A DNA stretch of 64,000 nt from Streptomyces sp. DT2A-34 (lineage in GTDB: Bacteria; Actinomycetota; Actinomycetes; Streptomycetales; Streptomycetaceae), in the NCBI RefSeq assembly GCF_030499515.1, contig NZ_JASTWJ010000001.1:2108001-2172000 (forward strand). Reading direction: 5' to 3'. The notes under the pieces are model-generated. The model was not told the DNA's origin. It saw only the letters and a list, made by a program, of their open reading frames with translations, and did no database searches. Positions 18,079 through 26,754 of this stretch are shown here, in pieces. Position 1 is the first letter of the stretch, and each line of letters opens with the position of its first letter. The position numbers and the translations under genes are program-made.

Positions 18079-18906
18079 CTACCTCCCCTGCCATTTCGGT
18101 GGACGCTTCTCCGTGAAGGCCGCGTGGAACTCCGCGTAGTCCTCGCCGTTCATCAGCAGGGCCTGCGTCGACGCGTCCATCTCCACCGCCGCCGCCAGCG
18201 GCATGTCCAGCTCGGCCGTCAGCAAGGCCTTCGTCTGCGCGTAGGCCAGGGCCGGGCCGTCGGCCAGGCGGCGGGCGAGGGCCTGTGCGGCCTCGTCCCC
18301 CCTGCCCTCGTCCGTCAGCTCGCTGATCAGGCCGATCCGCTCGGCCTCCGGGGCCCGTACCGGCTCGCCCAGCATGAGCAGACGGGTCGCGTGACCGAGC
18401 CCCACCACCCTCGGCAGCAGATACGCCGCGCCCATGTCGCCGCCCGACAGGCCCACCCGGGTGAAGAGGAAGGCGAAGCGGGCGGTGGGGTCGGCGATCC
18501 GGAAGTCGGCCGCGAGTGCCAGAACCGCTCCGGCCCCGGCCGCCACCCCGTGCACCGCCGCGATCACCGGGAACGGGCACTCCCGCACGGCCCGCACGAC
18601 CTGCCCGGTCATCCGGTTGAAGTCGAGAAGCTGGGCGGTGTCCATGGACAGGGTCGCGCCGATGATCTCGTCGACGTCGCCGCCGGAGCAGAAACCGCGG
18701 CCCTCTCCGGCCAGCACCAGGGCCCGTACCGCCCTCTCCCGGGACAGCTCGGCAAGCAGATCGCGCAGGTCGGCGTAGGCGCCGAAGGTGAGCGCGTTGA
18801 GTTTCTCGGGGCGGGCGAGGGTGACGGTGGCGACCCCGTCGGCGTGCTCGACCCGCAGATGTTTCCAGTCGGAGGTGCGGGCGGCGGAGCCGGTGAAGGG
18901 ACTCAT
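18079..18906 (-). CDS. Enoyl-CoA hydratase/isomerase family protein
   Basis: A 275-residue crotonase-fold protein starting at ATG 18906 after GGAGGCCGCACGTC. Oxyanion-hole segments are GEGRGFCSGGDVDEI (about residue 70) and HGVAAGAGAVLALAADFRIA (about residue 120). The C-terminal ENKRPPKW-like end (FTEKRPPKWQGR) is typical of the family. It lies three bases upstream of the ACMR-like gene, so the two form an operon. In aminobenzoate degradation a crotonase would hydrate or open the reduced ring-CoA intermediate; that role is inferred. Its promoter contains the shared TTGACTGTCGTCA motif. Confidence 0.88.
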   Translation of the reverse strand: MSPFTGSAARTSDWKHLRVEHADGVATVTLARPEKLNALTFGAYADLRDLLAELSRERAVRALVLAGEGRGFCSGGDVDEIIGATLSMDTAQLLDFNRMTGQVVRAVRECPFPVIAAVHGVAAGAGAVLALAADFRIADPTARFAFLFTRVGLSGGDMGAAYLLPRVVGLGHATRLLMLGEPVRAPEAERIGLISELTDEGRGDEAAQALARRLADGPALAYAQTKALLTAELDMPLAAAVEMDASTQALLMNGEDYAEFHAAFTEKRPPKWQGR

Positions 18907-18963
18907 GACGTGCGGCCTCCTCGGGCGGACGGCGGGCACTGCCTCACGGAGCTCTACCCCTCG

Positions 18964-18992
18964 AAGTTATCACCTAACTTTGACTGTCGTCA
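18964..18992. promoter_or_regulatory. Inverted repeat plus shared operator motif upstream of the enoyl-CoA hydratase
   Basis: AAGTTA-tcacc-TAACTT (18964-18980) is a perfect inverted repeat and abuts TTGACTGTCGTCA (18980-18992), the 13 bases also found at 11966-11978. Together they sit about 60-85 bases upstream of the minus-strand start at 18906, a suitable place for repressor control. Confidence 0.5.
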
Positions 18993-19193
18993 TGAGTGCG
19001 CAATAGACCGTTCGGGTGTGACCTGGTCCCGTCACATCCGTCACGACTCCGCGACACCGCCGTAACGGCGGGATCAGCCGCGGGAGGCCGACCGTTCACC
19101 CGGGTAAGCCGCCCAGCAGTCGGGGCCGAAGGTCCCGAACGGTGCCCTTCGGATGCCTCTGCCGGGTGGCGCCGTACCATTCATAAGGTTGAA

Positions 19194-19209
19194 AGCAGGA
19201 CAGCCTGCT
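19194..19209 (+). promoter_or_regulatory. Hairpin overlapping the ribosome site of the ATPase gene
   Basis: AGCAGG-acag-CCTGCT forms a perfect six-base stem directly before ATG 19211, with the likely Shine-Dalgarno AGGA inside the stem and loop. It could limit initiation; no regulator or ligand is indicated. Confidence 0.4.
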
Positions 19210-19210
19210 C

Positions 19211-19663
19211 ATGAACGGACCCGCCTTGCAAGATCGCCCCGCAGCCTCCGCCTCCTGGCGCATCGCACTGCCGCACACCGTCGCGGCCGTGCCTGTCGCC
19301 CGCGCACTGGTCCGTACGGCGCTGGCCGAGCTGGAGCACGCCGCCGACAGCGACACCGCGGAGCTGCTCACCGCGGAGCTGGTCGCGAACGCCGTGGAGC
19401 ACACCGCGGGGAACGGCCCGATAGAGCTGGTGGTGGAGCTGCTGCCGTCCGGCTGCCAGGTCGAGGTGCACGACCCGGACCCGGCACCGCCGGGCAACCT
19501 GACCCGGCCGACCCAGGGTGAGCCCGACCCTTGGCAGGAGCACGGGCGGGGCCTGCTGCTGATCCGCACCCTGAGCTCGTCCTGCGGCCACCGCCCCACC
19601 GACTCCGGCAAGGCGGTGTGGTTCAGACTGCCGGTCGTGCCGGCTCAACGCCGCCCGATGTGA
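19211..19663 (+). CDS. HATPase_c_2 ATP-binding protein (anti-sigma regulatory factor type)
   Basis: A 150-residue single-domain GHKL ATPase. The N-box is TAELVANAVEHT (about residue 60), the G1-like segment is VEVHDPDPAPP, and the G2-like loop is EHGRGLLLIRTLSS. This architecture is that of RsbW/SpoIIAB-like proteins, very numerous in Streptomyces, which phosphorylate anti-sigma antagonists or bind partner sigma factors. No partner gene is adjacent. The start codon follows a hairpin that includes the ribosome site. Downstream is a hairpin shared with the convergent argF gene. Confidence 0.85.
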   Translation: MNGPALQDRPAASASWRIALPHTVAAVPVARALVRTALAELEHAADSDTAELLTAELVANAVEHTAGNGPIELVVELLPSGCQVEVHDPDPAPPGNLTRPTQGEPDPWQEHGRGLLLIRTLSSSCGHRPTDSGKAVWFRLPVVPAQRRPM

Positions 19664-19664
19664 C

Positions 19665-19681
19665 GCGCCCCCGAGGGGCGC
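19665..19681. terminator. Bidirectional hairpin between the ATPase gene and argF
   Basis: GCGCCCC-cga-GGGGCGC lies two bases after the ATPase stop and about 30 bases beyond the convergent ornithine carbamoyltransferase stop. Its right arm overlaps the start of a dispersed repeat copy. Confidence 0.5.
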
Positions 19682-19710
19682 GAGGCTGTGTTGAATGTGC
19701 GGCTGCCGCC
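19674..19710 (+). repeat. Second copy of the dispersed repeat found in the ACMR N-terminus
   Basis: A 37-base stretch beginning AGGGGCGCGAGGCTGTGTTG matches minus 18043-18007 with five mismatches. Here it sits in the intergenic space between convergent genes, the usual location for such elements. Confidence 0.65.
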
Positions 19711-19712
19711 AC

Positions 19713-20720
19713 TCAACCCAGCGTCGCCACCAGCACCGCCTTGATCGTGTGCATCCGATTCTCCGCCTCGTCGAAGACCACCGAGTGCGCCGACTCGAAC
19801 ACCTCGTCGGTCACCTCCAGCGACTCCAGCCCGTGGCTCTCGAAGATCTCCTGGCCCACCTTCGTGCCGAGGTCATGGAAGGCCGGCAGGCAGTGCAGGA
19901 ACTTGACGTCCGGGTTCCCGGTGGCGCGCAGGACGTCCATGGTCACGGCGTACGGAGCGAGCGCGGCGATCCGCTCGTCCCAGACCTCCTTGGGCTCACC
20001 CATGGAGACCCAGACGTCGGTGGCGACGAAGTCGGCGCCCGCCACGCCCTCCCCGACCGCCTCGGTGAGGGTGATGCGCGCCCCGCTGGTCTCGGCGAGC
20101 TCCCGGGCCCGGTCGACGATCTCCTGGGCGGGCCAGTAGGTCTTCGGCGCGACGATCCGGACGTCCATGCCGAGCAGGGCGCCGGTGATCAGGTAGGAGT
20201 TGCCCATGTTGAAGCGGGCGTCGCCCAGGTAGGCGAAGGCGATCTCCTCGAACGGCTTGCTGCTGTGCTCCGTCATCGTCAGCACGTCGGCGAGCATCTG
20301 GGTGGGGTGCCAGTCGTCGGTCAGGCCGTTGTAGACGGGCACGCCGGCGTACGCGGCCAGCTCCTCCACCTTCGCCTGGCTGTCCCCGCGGTACTCGATC
20401 CCGTCGTACATCCGCCCCAGCACGCGCGCGGTGTCCTTCACGGACTCCTTGTGGCCGATCTGTGAGCCGGACGGGTCGAGGTACGTCGTCGAGGCGCCCT
20501 GGTCCGCGGCCGCGACCTCGAACGCGCAGCGCGTGCGCGTCGAGGTCTTCGCGAAGATCAGCGCGATGTTCCTGCCCCGCAGGTACTGCGTCTCGGCCCC
20601 GGCCTTCTTGGCGGCCTTCAGCTCCGCGGCCAGCTCGATCAGTCCGCGGAACTCCTGCGCGGTGAAGTCGAGCTCCTTGAGGAAGTGGCGGCCGGCGAGG
20701 GCGGTCGGGACAGTCGCCAT
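19713..20720 (-). CDS. argF: Ornithine carbamoyltransferase (arginine deiminase pathway)
   Basis: A 335-residue transcarbamylase. The carbamoyl-phosphate loop is [11 protein letters not shown] (about residue 57), ornithine-side motifs are HPTQMLAD and DVWVSMGEP, and the catalytic HCLPAFH is near residue 268. It interconverts ornithine and citrulline; because it follows arginine deiminase, the catabolic direction (citrulline to ornithine and carbamoyl phosphate) is likely. ATG 20720 has GGAG about nine bases upstream. An 86-base gap with repeated CTATAC hexamers separates it from the deiminase gene. Carbamate kinase is not in the window. Confidence 0.92.
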   Translation of the reverse strand: MATVPTALAGRHFLKELDFTAQEFRGLIELAAELKAAKKAGAETQYLRGRNIALIFAKTSTRTRCAFEVAAADQGASTTYLDPSGSQIGHKESVKDTARVLGRMYDGIEYRGDSQAKVEELAAYAGVPVYNGLTDDWHPTQMLADVLTMTEHSSKPFEEIAFAYLGDARFNMGNSYLITGALLGMDVRIVAPKTYWPAQEIVDRARELAETSGARITLTEAVGEGVAGADFVATDVWVSMGEPKEVWDERIAALAPYAVTMDVLRATGNPDVKFLHCLPAFHDLGTKVGQEIFESHGLESLEVTDEVFESAHSVVFDEAENRMHTIKAVLVATLG

Positions 20721-20760
20721 GGGGGCGCTCCAGAGGTACGAGAACAGGGACCTTGGAAGT

Positions 20761-20812
20761 CTATACGACCATCAGCATTTCTATACGGCCGCCCTATACA
20801 GCCGCCCTATAC
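20761..20812. repeat. Four CTATAC hexamers between arcA and argF
   Basis: CTATAC occurs at 20761, 20781, 20794 and 20807; the last three are spaced 13 bases apart within a GCCGCCCTATACA repeat, and the last overlaps the deiminase stop codon. They lie 40-90 bases upstream of the argF start and could be operator half-sites. No match to a known ArgR box is evident. Confidence 0.5.
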
Positions 20813-22030
20813 AGCCTCCCGCTCGACCGGACAGCTCATACAGCGCGGCCCACCCCTCCCCCGCCCCAGCTCGCTGCCCGGGATCTCGATCACCTCGATG
20901 CCCTGCTTGCGCAGATGCGTGTTGGTGGTGGAGTTCCGCTCGTAGGCGACGACGACACCCGGCTCGACGGCCAGCACATTGCAGCCGTCGTCCCACTGCT
21001 CGCGCTCGGCCGCGTGGACGTCCTGCGTCGCGGTCAGGACCCGGATCTCACTCAGACCGAGGGCGGCGGCGATCGCGCGGTGCATGTGCTCCGGCGGATG
21101 GTCGGTGACCTTCAGCTCCTTGTCGCCGGCGCCCGGTTCGATGGTGTACGAGCGGAGCATGCCGAGCCCGGCGTACTGGGTGAAGACATCGCCGTCGACC
21201 ATCGTCATCACGGTGTCGAGGTGCATGAGGGCGCGCCGCTTGGGCATGTCGAGGGCCACGATCGTCTGGGCCGACCCGGCGGCGAACAGCTTGTGGGCGA
21301 GCATCTCGACGGCCTGGGGCGTGGTCCGTTCGCTCATCCCGATGAGGACGGCGCCGCTGCCGATCACCAGGACGTCCCCGCCCTCGATGGTGGAGGGGTA
21401 GTCGGCCTGCCCCTCGGACCAGACGTGGAACGTTTCCTCACGGAACAGCGGGTGGTGCCGGTAGATCGCCTCGAAGTGCACGGTCTCGCGCTGGCGGGCG
21501 GGCCAGCGCATGGCGTTGACGGAGACGCCGTCGTAGATCCAGGCGGAGGTGTCGCGGGTGAAGAGGTGATTGGGCAGGGGCGCGAGGAGGAAGTCGTCGA
21601 GCTCCATGACATGGAAGCGCACGGAGGTCGGCTCGGGGTGCGCCTCCAGGAACTCCCGCTTGGTCATGCCGCCGACGAGGGCCTCGGCGAGCTCGGACGA
21701 GGGCAGGCCTTCGAAGGCCGCGCGGAGGTGGTCCGTGGCCAGGACCCCGTACTCCTTCTCGTCGAAGACCCGGTCCAGGACGAGCCGCCGGGCCGCCGGG
21801 ATCTCCAGTGCCTCGGTGAGCAGGTCGCCGAAGAGGTGGACGGTGACGCCACGGTCACGCAGGACGTCGGCGAACCCGTCGTGCTCGGCGCGCGCCCGGC
21901 GCACCCACAGCACGTCGTCGAAGAGCAGCGCGTCCTTGTTGCTGGGGGTGAGCCTCTTGAGCTCGAGATCCGGCCGGTGCAGGATGACGCGGCGCAGCCG
22001 CCCGGCCTCGGAGTCGACATGGAATCCCAT
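20807..22030 (-). CDS. arcA: Arginine deiminase
   Basis: A 407-residue deiminase of the guanidino-group modifying fold. The substrate Asp/Glu region is [10 protein letters not shown], the catalytic His is in [12 protein letters not shown], and the nucleophile Cys is in the C-terminal CMSCPVERE segment. The start is ATG 22030 ([20 protein letters not shown]), which has AGGA seven bases upstream and matches the family start; GTG 22063 is an alternative with a poorly placed ribosome site. It converts arginine to citrulline and ammonia. The downstream argF would complete the pathway to carbamoyl phosphate. Confidence 0.92.
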   Translation of the reverse strand: MGFHVDSEAGRLRRVILHRPDLELKRLTPSNKDALLFDDVLWVRRARAEHDGFADVLRDRGVTVHLFGDLLTEALEIPAARRLVLDRVFDEKEYGVLATDHLRAAFEGLPSSELAEALVGGMTKREFLEAHPEPTSVRFHVMELDDFLLAPLPNHLFTRDTSAWIYDGVSVNAMRWPARQRETVHFEAIYRHHPLFREETFHVWSEGQADYPSTIEGGDVLVIGSGAVLIGMSERTTPQAVEMLAHKLFAAGSAQTIVALDMPKRRALMHLDTVMTMVDGDVFTQYAGLGMLRSYTIEPGAGDKELKVTDHPPEHMHRAIAAALGLSEIRVLTATQDVHAAEREQWDDGCNVLAVEPGVVVAYERNSTTNTHLRKQGIEVIEIPGSELGRGRGGPRCMSCPVEREAV

Positions 22031-22152
22031 GCCTCCATCCTGACCATCGGCGACCGAGTTCACCCCCTGCTCGACCGTTTCCGTTTTCGTCTCTCTGACG
22101 GAAAGCAGGCCGCACGCACCGGGACGGGGGCGAGCGGTCGGATCCTGGCCGC

Positions 22153-22183
22153 CCCGGCCACCAGTACGTCACTGGTGGCCGGG
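22153..22183 (-). terminator. Strong hairpin terminator downstream of the Pnkp gene
   Basis: CCCGGCCACCAGT-acgtc-ACTGGTGGCCGGG has 13 perfectly paired bases and lies 33 bases past the Pnkp stop. It separates the RNA-repair operon from the arginine deiminase gene. Confidence 0.75.
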
Positions 22184-22215
22184 AACTCAGCGGCAGCCGC
22201 TCCCCGGCATGACCG

Positions 22216-24801
22216 TCACAGCCGCGGGTCCACCGGCTCCGACTCCAGCGCCAGCACCCCGAACACCGCCTCGTGCACCCGCCACAGCGGCTCGCCGTCC
22301 GCCAGCCGGTCGAGGGCCTCCAGCCCCAGCGCGTACTCGCGGAGGGCGAGGGACCGCTTGTGGTTGAGGAACCGCTGCCGCAGCCGAGCCAGGTTGTCCG
22401 GGCGCGTGTACTCGGGACCGTAGATGATCCGCAGGTACTCGCGGCCCCGGCACTTGATACCCGGCTGCACCAAGCGGCCCGCCTTTCCCCCACTCTCGGC
22501 TTCGCTCGAGCGGGGGGACCCCCGTCGCAGCACCGCACCGAGCGGCTTGACGACCATGCCCTCGCCGCCGCGGCCCGTCATCTCCAGCCACCAGTCGACG
22601 CCGGCCTGGACCGAGTCCGGGTCGCCGGTGTCGACGTACAGGCGTCGGGTCGTCTGGAGCAGCCCCGTGCTGTCGTGCTCCACCAGCCGGTCGAGGAGCG
22701 CGAGCTGCTCGTCGTGCGGGAGCGCGGCGAGGCTGCGGCCCTGAACCGCCAGGATCTGGAACGGGGCCAGGCGTACGCCGTCCAGGCCGTCCGTCGTCCA
22801 GCAGTAGCGGCGGTACGCCTCCGTGAACGCGGCGGCGTCCGAGGCACGTTCGCGCTGGCGCGCCAGCAGCCCCGACACGTCGACGCCGCGCGCCGCGGCG
22901 CCCTCGAGGGCGGCCAGCGCACCGGGGAACACGGCCCCGGAGGCGGCGCCGACCGCCGCGTACTGCGAGCGCAGCAGGCCGGAGGCCTTGAGCGACCACG
23001 GCATCAGCTCGGCGTCGAGGAGCACCCAGTCCGTCTCCAGCTCCGCCCACAGACCGGCCTCGGTCACAGCGCCCCGGACCCGCTCCAGGATCGTCTCCGT
23101 CACGGACTCGTCGTCGAAGAAGGGGCGACCGGTACGGGTGTACAGCGACCCGGTGGGACCGTCGACCCCGAACCTCTTGCGCGCGACCTCCGCGTCCCGG
23201 CACACCAGGGCCACCGCCCGCGAACCCATGTGCTTCTCCTCGCACACGACCCGCTCGACGTCGTCCTCCTTGTACTGCGCGAAGGCCTCCGCCGGGTGCT
23301 CCAGGTATCCCTCGACGTGACTCGTGGCCGTCGGTGCCATCGTCGGCGGGAGGTACGGCAGCAGGCGCGGGTCGACGGCGAAGCGGCTCATGACCTCCAG
23401 GGCCGCCGCCGCGTTCTCCTCACGGACGGACACCCGGCCGGCGTGCCGCGTCTCCACGACCCTGCGCCCGTGCACGTCCGCCAGGTCCAGCGGTCGCCCG
23501 TCGTGCCCGCCGGGTGCCTCCGCCCGCAGCGGCTTCGTCGGCTCGTACCAGACCTGCTCGGCCGGTACGTCGACCAGTTCCCGCTCCGGCCAGCGCAGTC
23601 CGGTCAGCTTGCCGCCGAAGACGGCACCGGTGTCCAGGCAGATGGTGTTGTTCAGCCATGTGGCCTCCGGCACCGGAGTGTGGCCGTACACCACAGCCGC
23701 CCGGCCGCGGTAGTCCTCCGCCCACGGGTAGCGCACCGGCAGCCCGAACTCGTCGGTCTCCCCGGTGGTGTCGCCGTACAGCGCGTGCGAGCGCACCCGG
23801 CCGGACGTACGCCCGTGGTACTTCTCGGGCAGACCGGCGTGGCAGACCACCAGCCGGCCGCCGTCGAGGACGTAGTGACTGACGAGCCCGTCGATGAACT
23901 CCCGTACCTCGGCCCGGAACTCCTCGCTCTCGCCCTCCATCTGCTCGATGGTCTCGGCCAGCCCGTGGGTGTGCTGGACCTTGCGGCCCTTGAGGTAACG
24001 CCCGTACTTGTTCTCGTGGTTGCCCGGCACGCACAGCGCGTTGCCCGACTTCACCATCGACATGACACGCCGCAGCACACCCGGGCTGTCCGGGCCGCGG
24101 TCGACGAGGTCGCCGACGAAGACGGCGGTACGGCCGTCCGGGTGCACACCGTCGACGTAGCCCAACTTGCCGAGCAGCGCCTCCAGTTCGAAGGCACAGC
24201 CGTGGATGTCACCGATGATGTCGAAGGGGCCGGTGAGGTGGGTCAGGTCGTTGAAGCGCTTCTCGGTGACGACGGTGGCGTTCTCGACGTCCTCGACGCC
24301 CCGCAGGACGTGCACCTTGCGGAAGCCCTCGCGCTCCAGGTGCCTGAGCGACCGGCGCAGTTCACGGGTGTGCCGCTGGATGACCCGGCGCGGCATGTCG
24401 GCCCGGTCGGTGCGGCCCGCGTTGCGCTCGGCGCACACCTGCTCCGGCACGTCGAGCACGATGGCTATCGGCAGCACGTCGTACTGCTTGGCCAGGCCGA
24501 TCAGCTGCCGTCGGGCGTCCTGCTGCACGCTGGTGGCGTCGACGACCGTACGACGGCCGGCGGCCAGGCGCTTGCCCGCGATGTAGTGCAGGACGTCGAA
24601 GGCGTCCCGGGTCGCGCTCTGGTCGTTCTCGTCGTCGGAGACCAGGCCGCGGCAGAAGTCGGAGGAGATGACCTCCGTGGGCTTGAAGTGCCGGCGGGCG
24701 AAGGTGGACTTGCCGGAGCCGGAGGCGCCGATGAGTACGACGAGGGAAAGGTCGGTGACGGGCAGGACCCGCCCCTCGGTTGCCCGGGTGGTCTCGCTCA
24801 T
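22216..24801 (-). CDS. pnkp: Polynucleotide kinase-phosphatase (Pnkp) of the bacterial RNA repair system
   Basis: An 861-residue three-domain protein. The 5'-kinase domain has the P-loop GASGSGKST (residues 25-33). The metallophosphatase domain has GDIHG (197-201), GDLVDRG (230-236) and GNHE (260-263). The ligase-type adenylyltransferase domain has the nucleotidyl lysine K523 in EEKHMG, motif IV EGMVVKP (747-753) and motif V GIKCRG (781-786). Pnkp heals and, with Hen1, seals broken RNA. The start overlaps the Hen1 stop by four bases. An inserted stretch of about 15 residues (GSPRSSEAESGGKAG, about 761-775) between motifs IV and V is encoded by a dispersed repeat; whether the ligase step tolerates it is unknown. 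Confidence 0.93.
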   Translation of the reverse strand: MSETTRATEGRVLPVTDLSLVVLIGASGSGKSTFARRHFKPTEVISSDFCRGLVSDDENDQSATRDAFDVLHYIAGKRLAAGRRTVVDATSVQQDARRQLIGLAKQYDVLPIAIVLDVPEQVCAERNAGRTDRADMPRRVIQRHTRELRRSLRHLEREGFRKVHVLRGVEDVENATVVTEKRFNDLTHLTGPFDIIGDIHGCAFELEALLGKLGYVDGVHPDGRTAVFVGDLVDRGPDSPGVLRRVMSMVKSGNALCVPGNHENKYGRYLKGRKVQHTHGLAETIEQMEGESEEFRAEVREFIDGLVSHYVLDGGRLVVCHAGLPEKYHGRTSGRVRSHALYGDTTGETDEFGLPVRYPWAEDYRGRAAVVYGHTPVPEATWLNNTICLDTGAVFGGKLTGLRWPERELVDVPAEQVWYEPTKPLRAEAPGGHDGRPLDLADVHGRRVVETRHAGRVSVREENAAAALEVMSRFAVDPRLLPYLPPTMAPTATSHVEGYLEHPAEAFAQYKEDDVERVVCEEKHMGSRAVALVCRDAEVARKRFGVDGPTGSLYTRTGRPFFDDESVTETILERVRGAVTEAGLWAELETDWVLLDAELMPWSLKASGLLRSQYAAVGAASGAVFPGALAALEGAAARGVDVSGLLARQRERASDAAAFTEAYRRYCWTTDGLDGVRLAPFQILAVQGRSLAALPHDEQLALLDRLVEHDSTGLLQTTRRLYVDTGDPDSVQAGVDWWLEMTGRGGEGMVVKPLGAVLRRGSPRSSEAESGGKAGRLVQPGIKCRGREYLRIIYGPEYTRPDNLARLRQRFLNHKRSLALREYALGLEALDRLADGEPLWRVHEAVFGVLALESEPVDPRL
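22487..22523. repeat. Streptomyces-type hairpin repeat inserted in frame in the Pnkp ligase domain
   Basis: A run from CCCCCACTCTCGGCTTCGCT to GGGGGGACCCCC is a wording I recall from many Streptomyces intergenic regions and gene ends. It lies inside the Pnkp coding frame without breaking it. Self-complementary parts (CCCCC with GGGGGG, and TTCGCTCGAG) give it hairpin potential. Confidence 0.6.
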
Positions 24802-26300
24802 GCGGCCTTCGCCTCCTTCTCGTTCACGTCGTCCTTCGTGGCGGCCGTGCTCATCTCGGCCGTGCTCATCTCGAACATGGCCATCTGGGTGGGCGGCCCC
24901 ACCTCCGGGTCGTCGGGCCCCACGGGCACGAACTCCACGCCGTACCCGTGCCGTCCGGCCACCGCCTCCGCCCAGGCCCGGAACTCCTCACGGGTCCACT
25001 CGAAGCGGTGGTCGCCGTGCCGGACGTGCCCGGCCGGAAGGGACTCCCAGCGGACGTTGTACTCGACGTTCGGGGTCGTCACCAGAACCGTCCGCGGGCG
25101 GGCGGAGCCGAACACCGCGTACTCGAGGGCGGGCAGCCGCGGCAGGTCGAGGTGCTCGATGACCTCGCTGAGCACCGCGGCGTCGTAGCCCTTGAGCCGG
25201 CTGTCGGTGTAGGCGAGGGAGCTCTGGAAGAGCTTCACCCGCGAGGCCTGCCGCTCCCCCATCCGGTGCAGCTTCAGCCGCCGACCGGCGATGGTCAGCG
25301 CCCTCATCGACACGTCGACGCCCACGATCTCGGTGAACGCCGGGTCCTTCAGCAGCGCCTGCACCAACTGCCCCTGCCCGCACCCGAGGTCGAGCACTCG
25401 GGCGGCACCGGACGCCTTCAGCGCGGCGGTGATCGCGTCCCGCCGCTGCACGGCGAGCGGCGTCGGCTTCTCTTCCGTCTCCCCCTCCGCCTCGACGGCG
25501 TTGTCGATGTCCTCGACCTCGCTGTCGTCGGCCTCGGCGAGCCGCACGAGCTCCAGCCGCTCCATCGCCTCCCGGGTCAGCGACCAGCGGCGCGACAGAT
25601 ACCGGCTGGTGATCACCTTCTGCTCCGGGTGGTCCGGCAGCCAGCCCGCACCGGCCCGCAGCAGCTTGTCGACCTCGTCGGAGGAGACCCAGTAGTGCTT
25701 GGCGTCGTCGAGAACCGGCAGCAGGACGTACAGATGACGCAGGGCCTCGGCGAGGGTCAGCGCGTCCGACTCCAGGACGAGACGGACGTACCGCGAGTCG
25801 CCCCACTGAGGGAACTCGGTGTCCAGCGGCACGGGCTCGGCGGTCACCGCCCAGCCGAGCGGTTCGAAGAGCCGTCGTACGAGCTCCGGGCCGCCTCGGG
25901 CCGGGAGCGCGGGCACCTCGATACGCAGAGGCAGTGGCTGCGCGACGCGCTCGGGCCGGGAGTTGCACACGCCCCGCATCGCGCTGGAGAAGACGGCGCT
26001 CAGCGCCACGGCCAGCAGCGAGGAGGCCGCGTACGGACGGTCGTTGACGTACTGCGCGAGCGCCGCGTCGGGCGCTCCGCCCCGGCCCTTGCCCTTACCG
26101 CGCCGGACCAGTGCCACGGCATCGACCTCCAGCAGCAACGCCGCCGTGCAGCGCTCGGCGTCCGCCTCCGGGTAGAGGACGTGCGCCTTGCCGTAGGAGG
26201 TGGAGAACGCCTGCGATTTCTCGGGGTGCTTGTGCAGCAGGTAGCCGAGATCGGTGGCCGGGCGTTCCGGCGTGCCGGTGGTACTGATCGTCAGGAACAC
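24798..26300 (-). CDS. hen1: Hen1, 3'-terminal RNA ribose 2'-O-methyltransferase
   Basis: A 500-residue protein starting at GTG 26300 (VFLTISTTGTPERPATDLGY), preceded by GAGG at eight bases; the longer frame to 26339 does not match the family start. The N-terminal half is the bacterial Hen1-specific Pnkp-binding domain (LLHKHPEKSQAFSTSYGKAH). The C-terminal half is the methyltransferase with the SAM motif LDLGCGQGQLVQAL and the metal-site segment EVIEHLDLPRL followed by GHVRHGDHRFEWTREEF. Hen1 2'-O-methylates the 3' end at the break before Pnkp ligates it, marking the repaired RNA against re-cleavage. It is coupled to pnkp by an ATGA overlap. Confidence 0.93.
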   Translation of the reverse strand: MFLTISTTGTPERPATDLGYLLHKHPEKSQAFSTSYGKAHVLYPEADAERCTAALLLEVDAVALVRRGKGKGRGGAPDAALAQYVNDRPYAASSLLAVALSAVFSSAMRGVCNSRPERVAQPLPLRIEVPALPARGGPELVRRLFEPLGWAVTAEPVPLDTEFPQWGDSRYVRLVLESDALTLAEALRHLYVLLPVLDDAKHYWVSSDEVDKLLRAGAGWLPDHPEQKVITSRYLSRRWSLTREAMERLELVRLAEADDSEVEDIDNAVEAEGETEEKPTPLAVQRRDAITAALKASGAARVLDLGCGQGQLVQALLKDPAFTEIVGVDVSMRALTIAGRRLKLHRMGERQASRVKLFQSSLAYTDSRLKGYDAAVLSEVIEHLDLPRLPALEYAVFGSARPRTVLVTTPNVEYNVRWESLPAGHVRHGDHRFEWTREEFRAWAEAVAGRHGYGVEFVPVGPDDPEVGPPTQMAMFEMSTAEMSTAATKDDVNEKEAKAA

Positions 26301-26707
26301 GGTGGTTGCCTCGAATGTGGTCTGAACTGCGGACACCACAACGTACAGTCCGCCGCCCGGCCGTACGCAGGCATTTTTCGCCGGCCACCGCCATCACCGG
26401 CGATGGACCGGAAACCCTGGAGGGAATGGAGAATTCCACCGACGGCGACGCCCGCGCCCTGGTGCAGCGGCGTCTCGGTGAACCTGAAGGCCGTAGGAAT
26501 AAGCGGCCGTTGAGGACCGGAAAAGAATCACCGATCACCGGAGAGTCCCGAAACCGGAGAGACAAACGCCCGAGAACATGACCGCCAAGACCAGTCCGTT
26601 TTGACCGAGGCGAAGGCGAACCGTTAACTCCTCGGCAATTCCACGGCACACCACCGCACCCGCGAAAAGGAGTCCTCCATGACGGATCTCCGCAGGGCGC
26701 GGACGGC
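26301..26707. promoter_or_regulatory. Intergenic region upstream of hen1, with a short ORF start
   Basis: About 400 bases holding the hen1 promoter. On the plus strand a strong ribosome site AAAAGGAG precedes ATG 26679, opening a 36-codon frame to 26789 that runs through the terminator stem of the next gene and has no recognisable product. It may be the cut-off start of a lost plus-strand gene. No clear sigma-factor elements were identified. Confidence 0.35.
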
Positions 26708-26745
26708 GCCTCGGGCAGCGCGTCCATGCCATCGCTGCCCGAGGC
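26708..26745 (-). terminator. Perfect 13-bp hairpin terminator behind the F420-type oxidoreductase gene
   Basis: GCCTCGGGCAGCG and CGCTGCCCGAGGC pair perfectly across a 12-base loop, nine bases past the minus-strand stop at 26755. Confidence 0.75.
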
Positions 26746-26754
26746 ACGGCGTGG

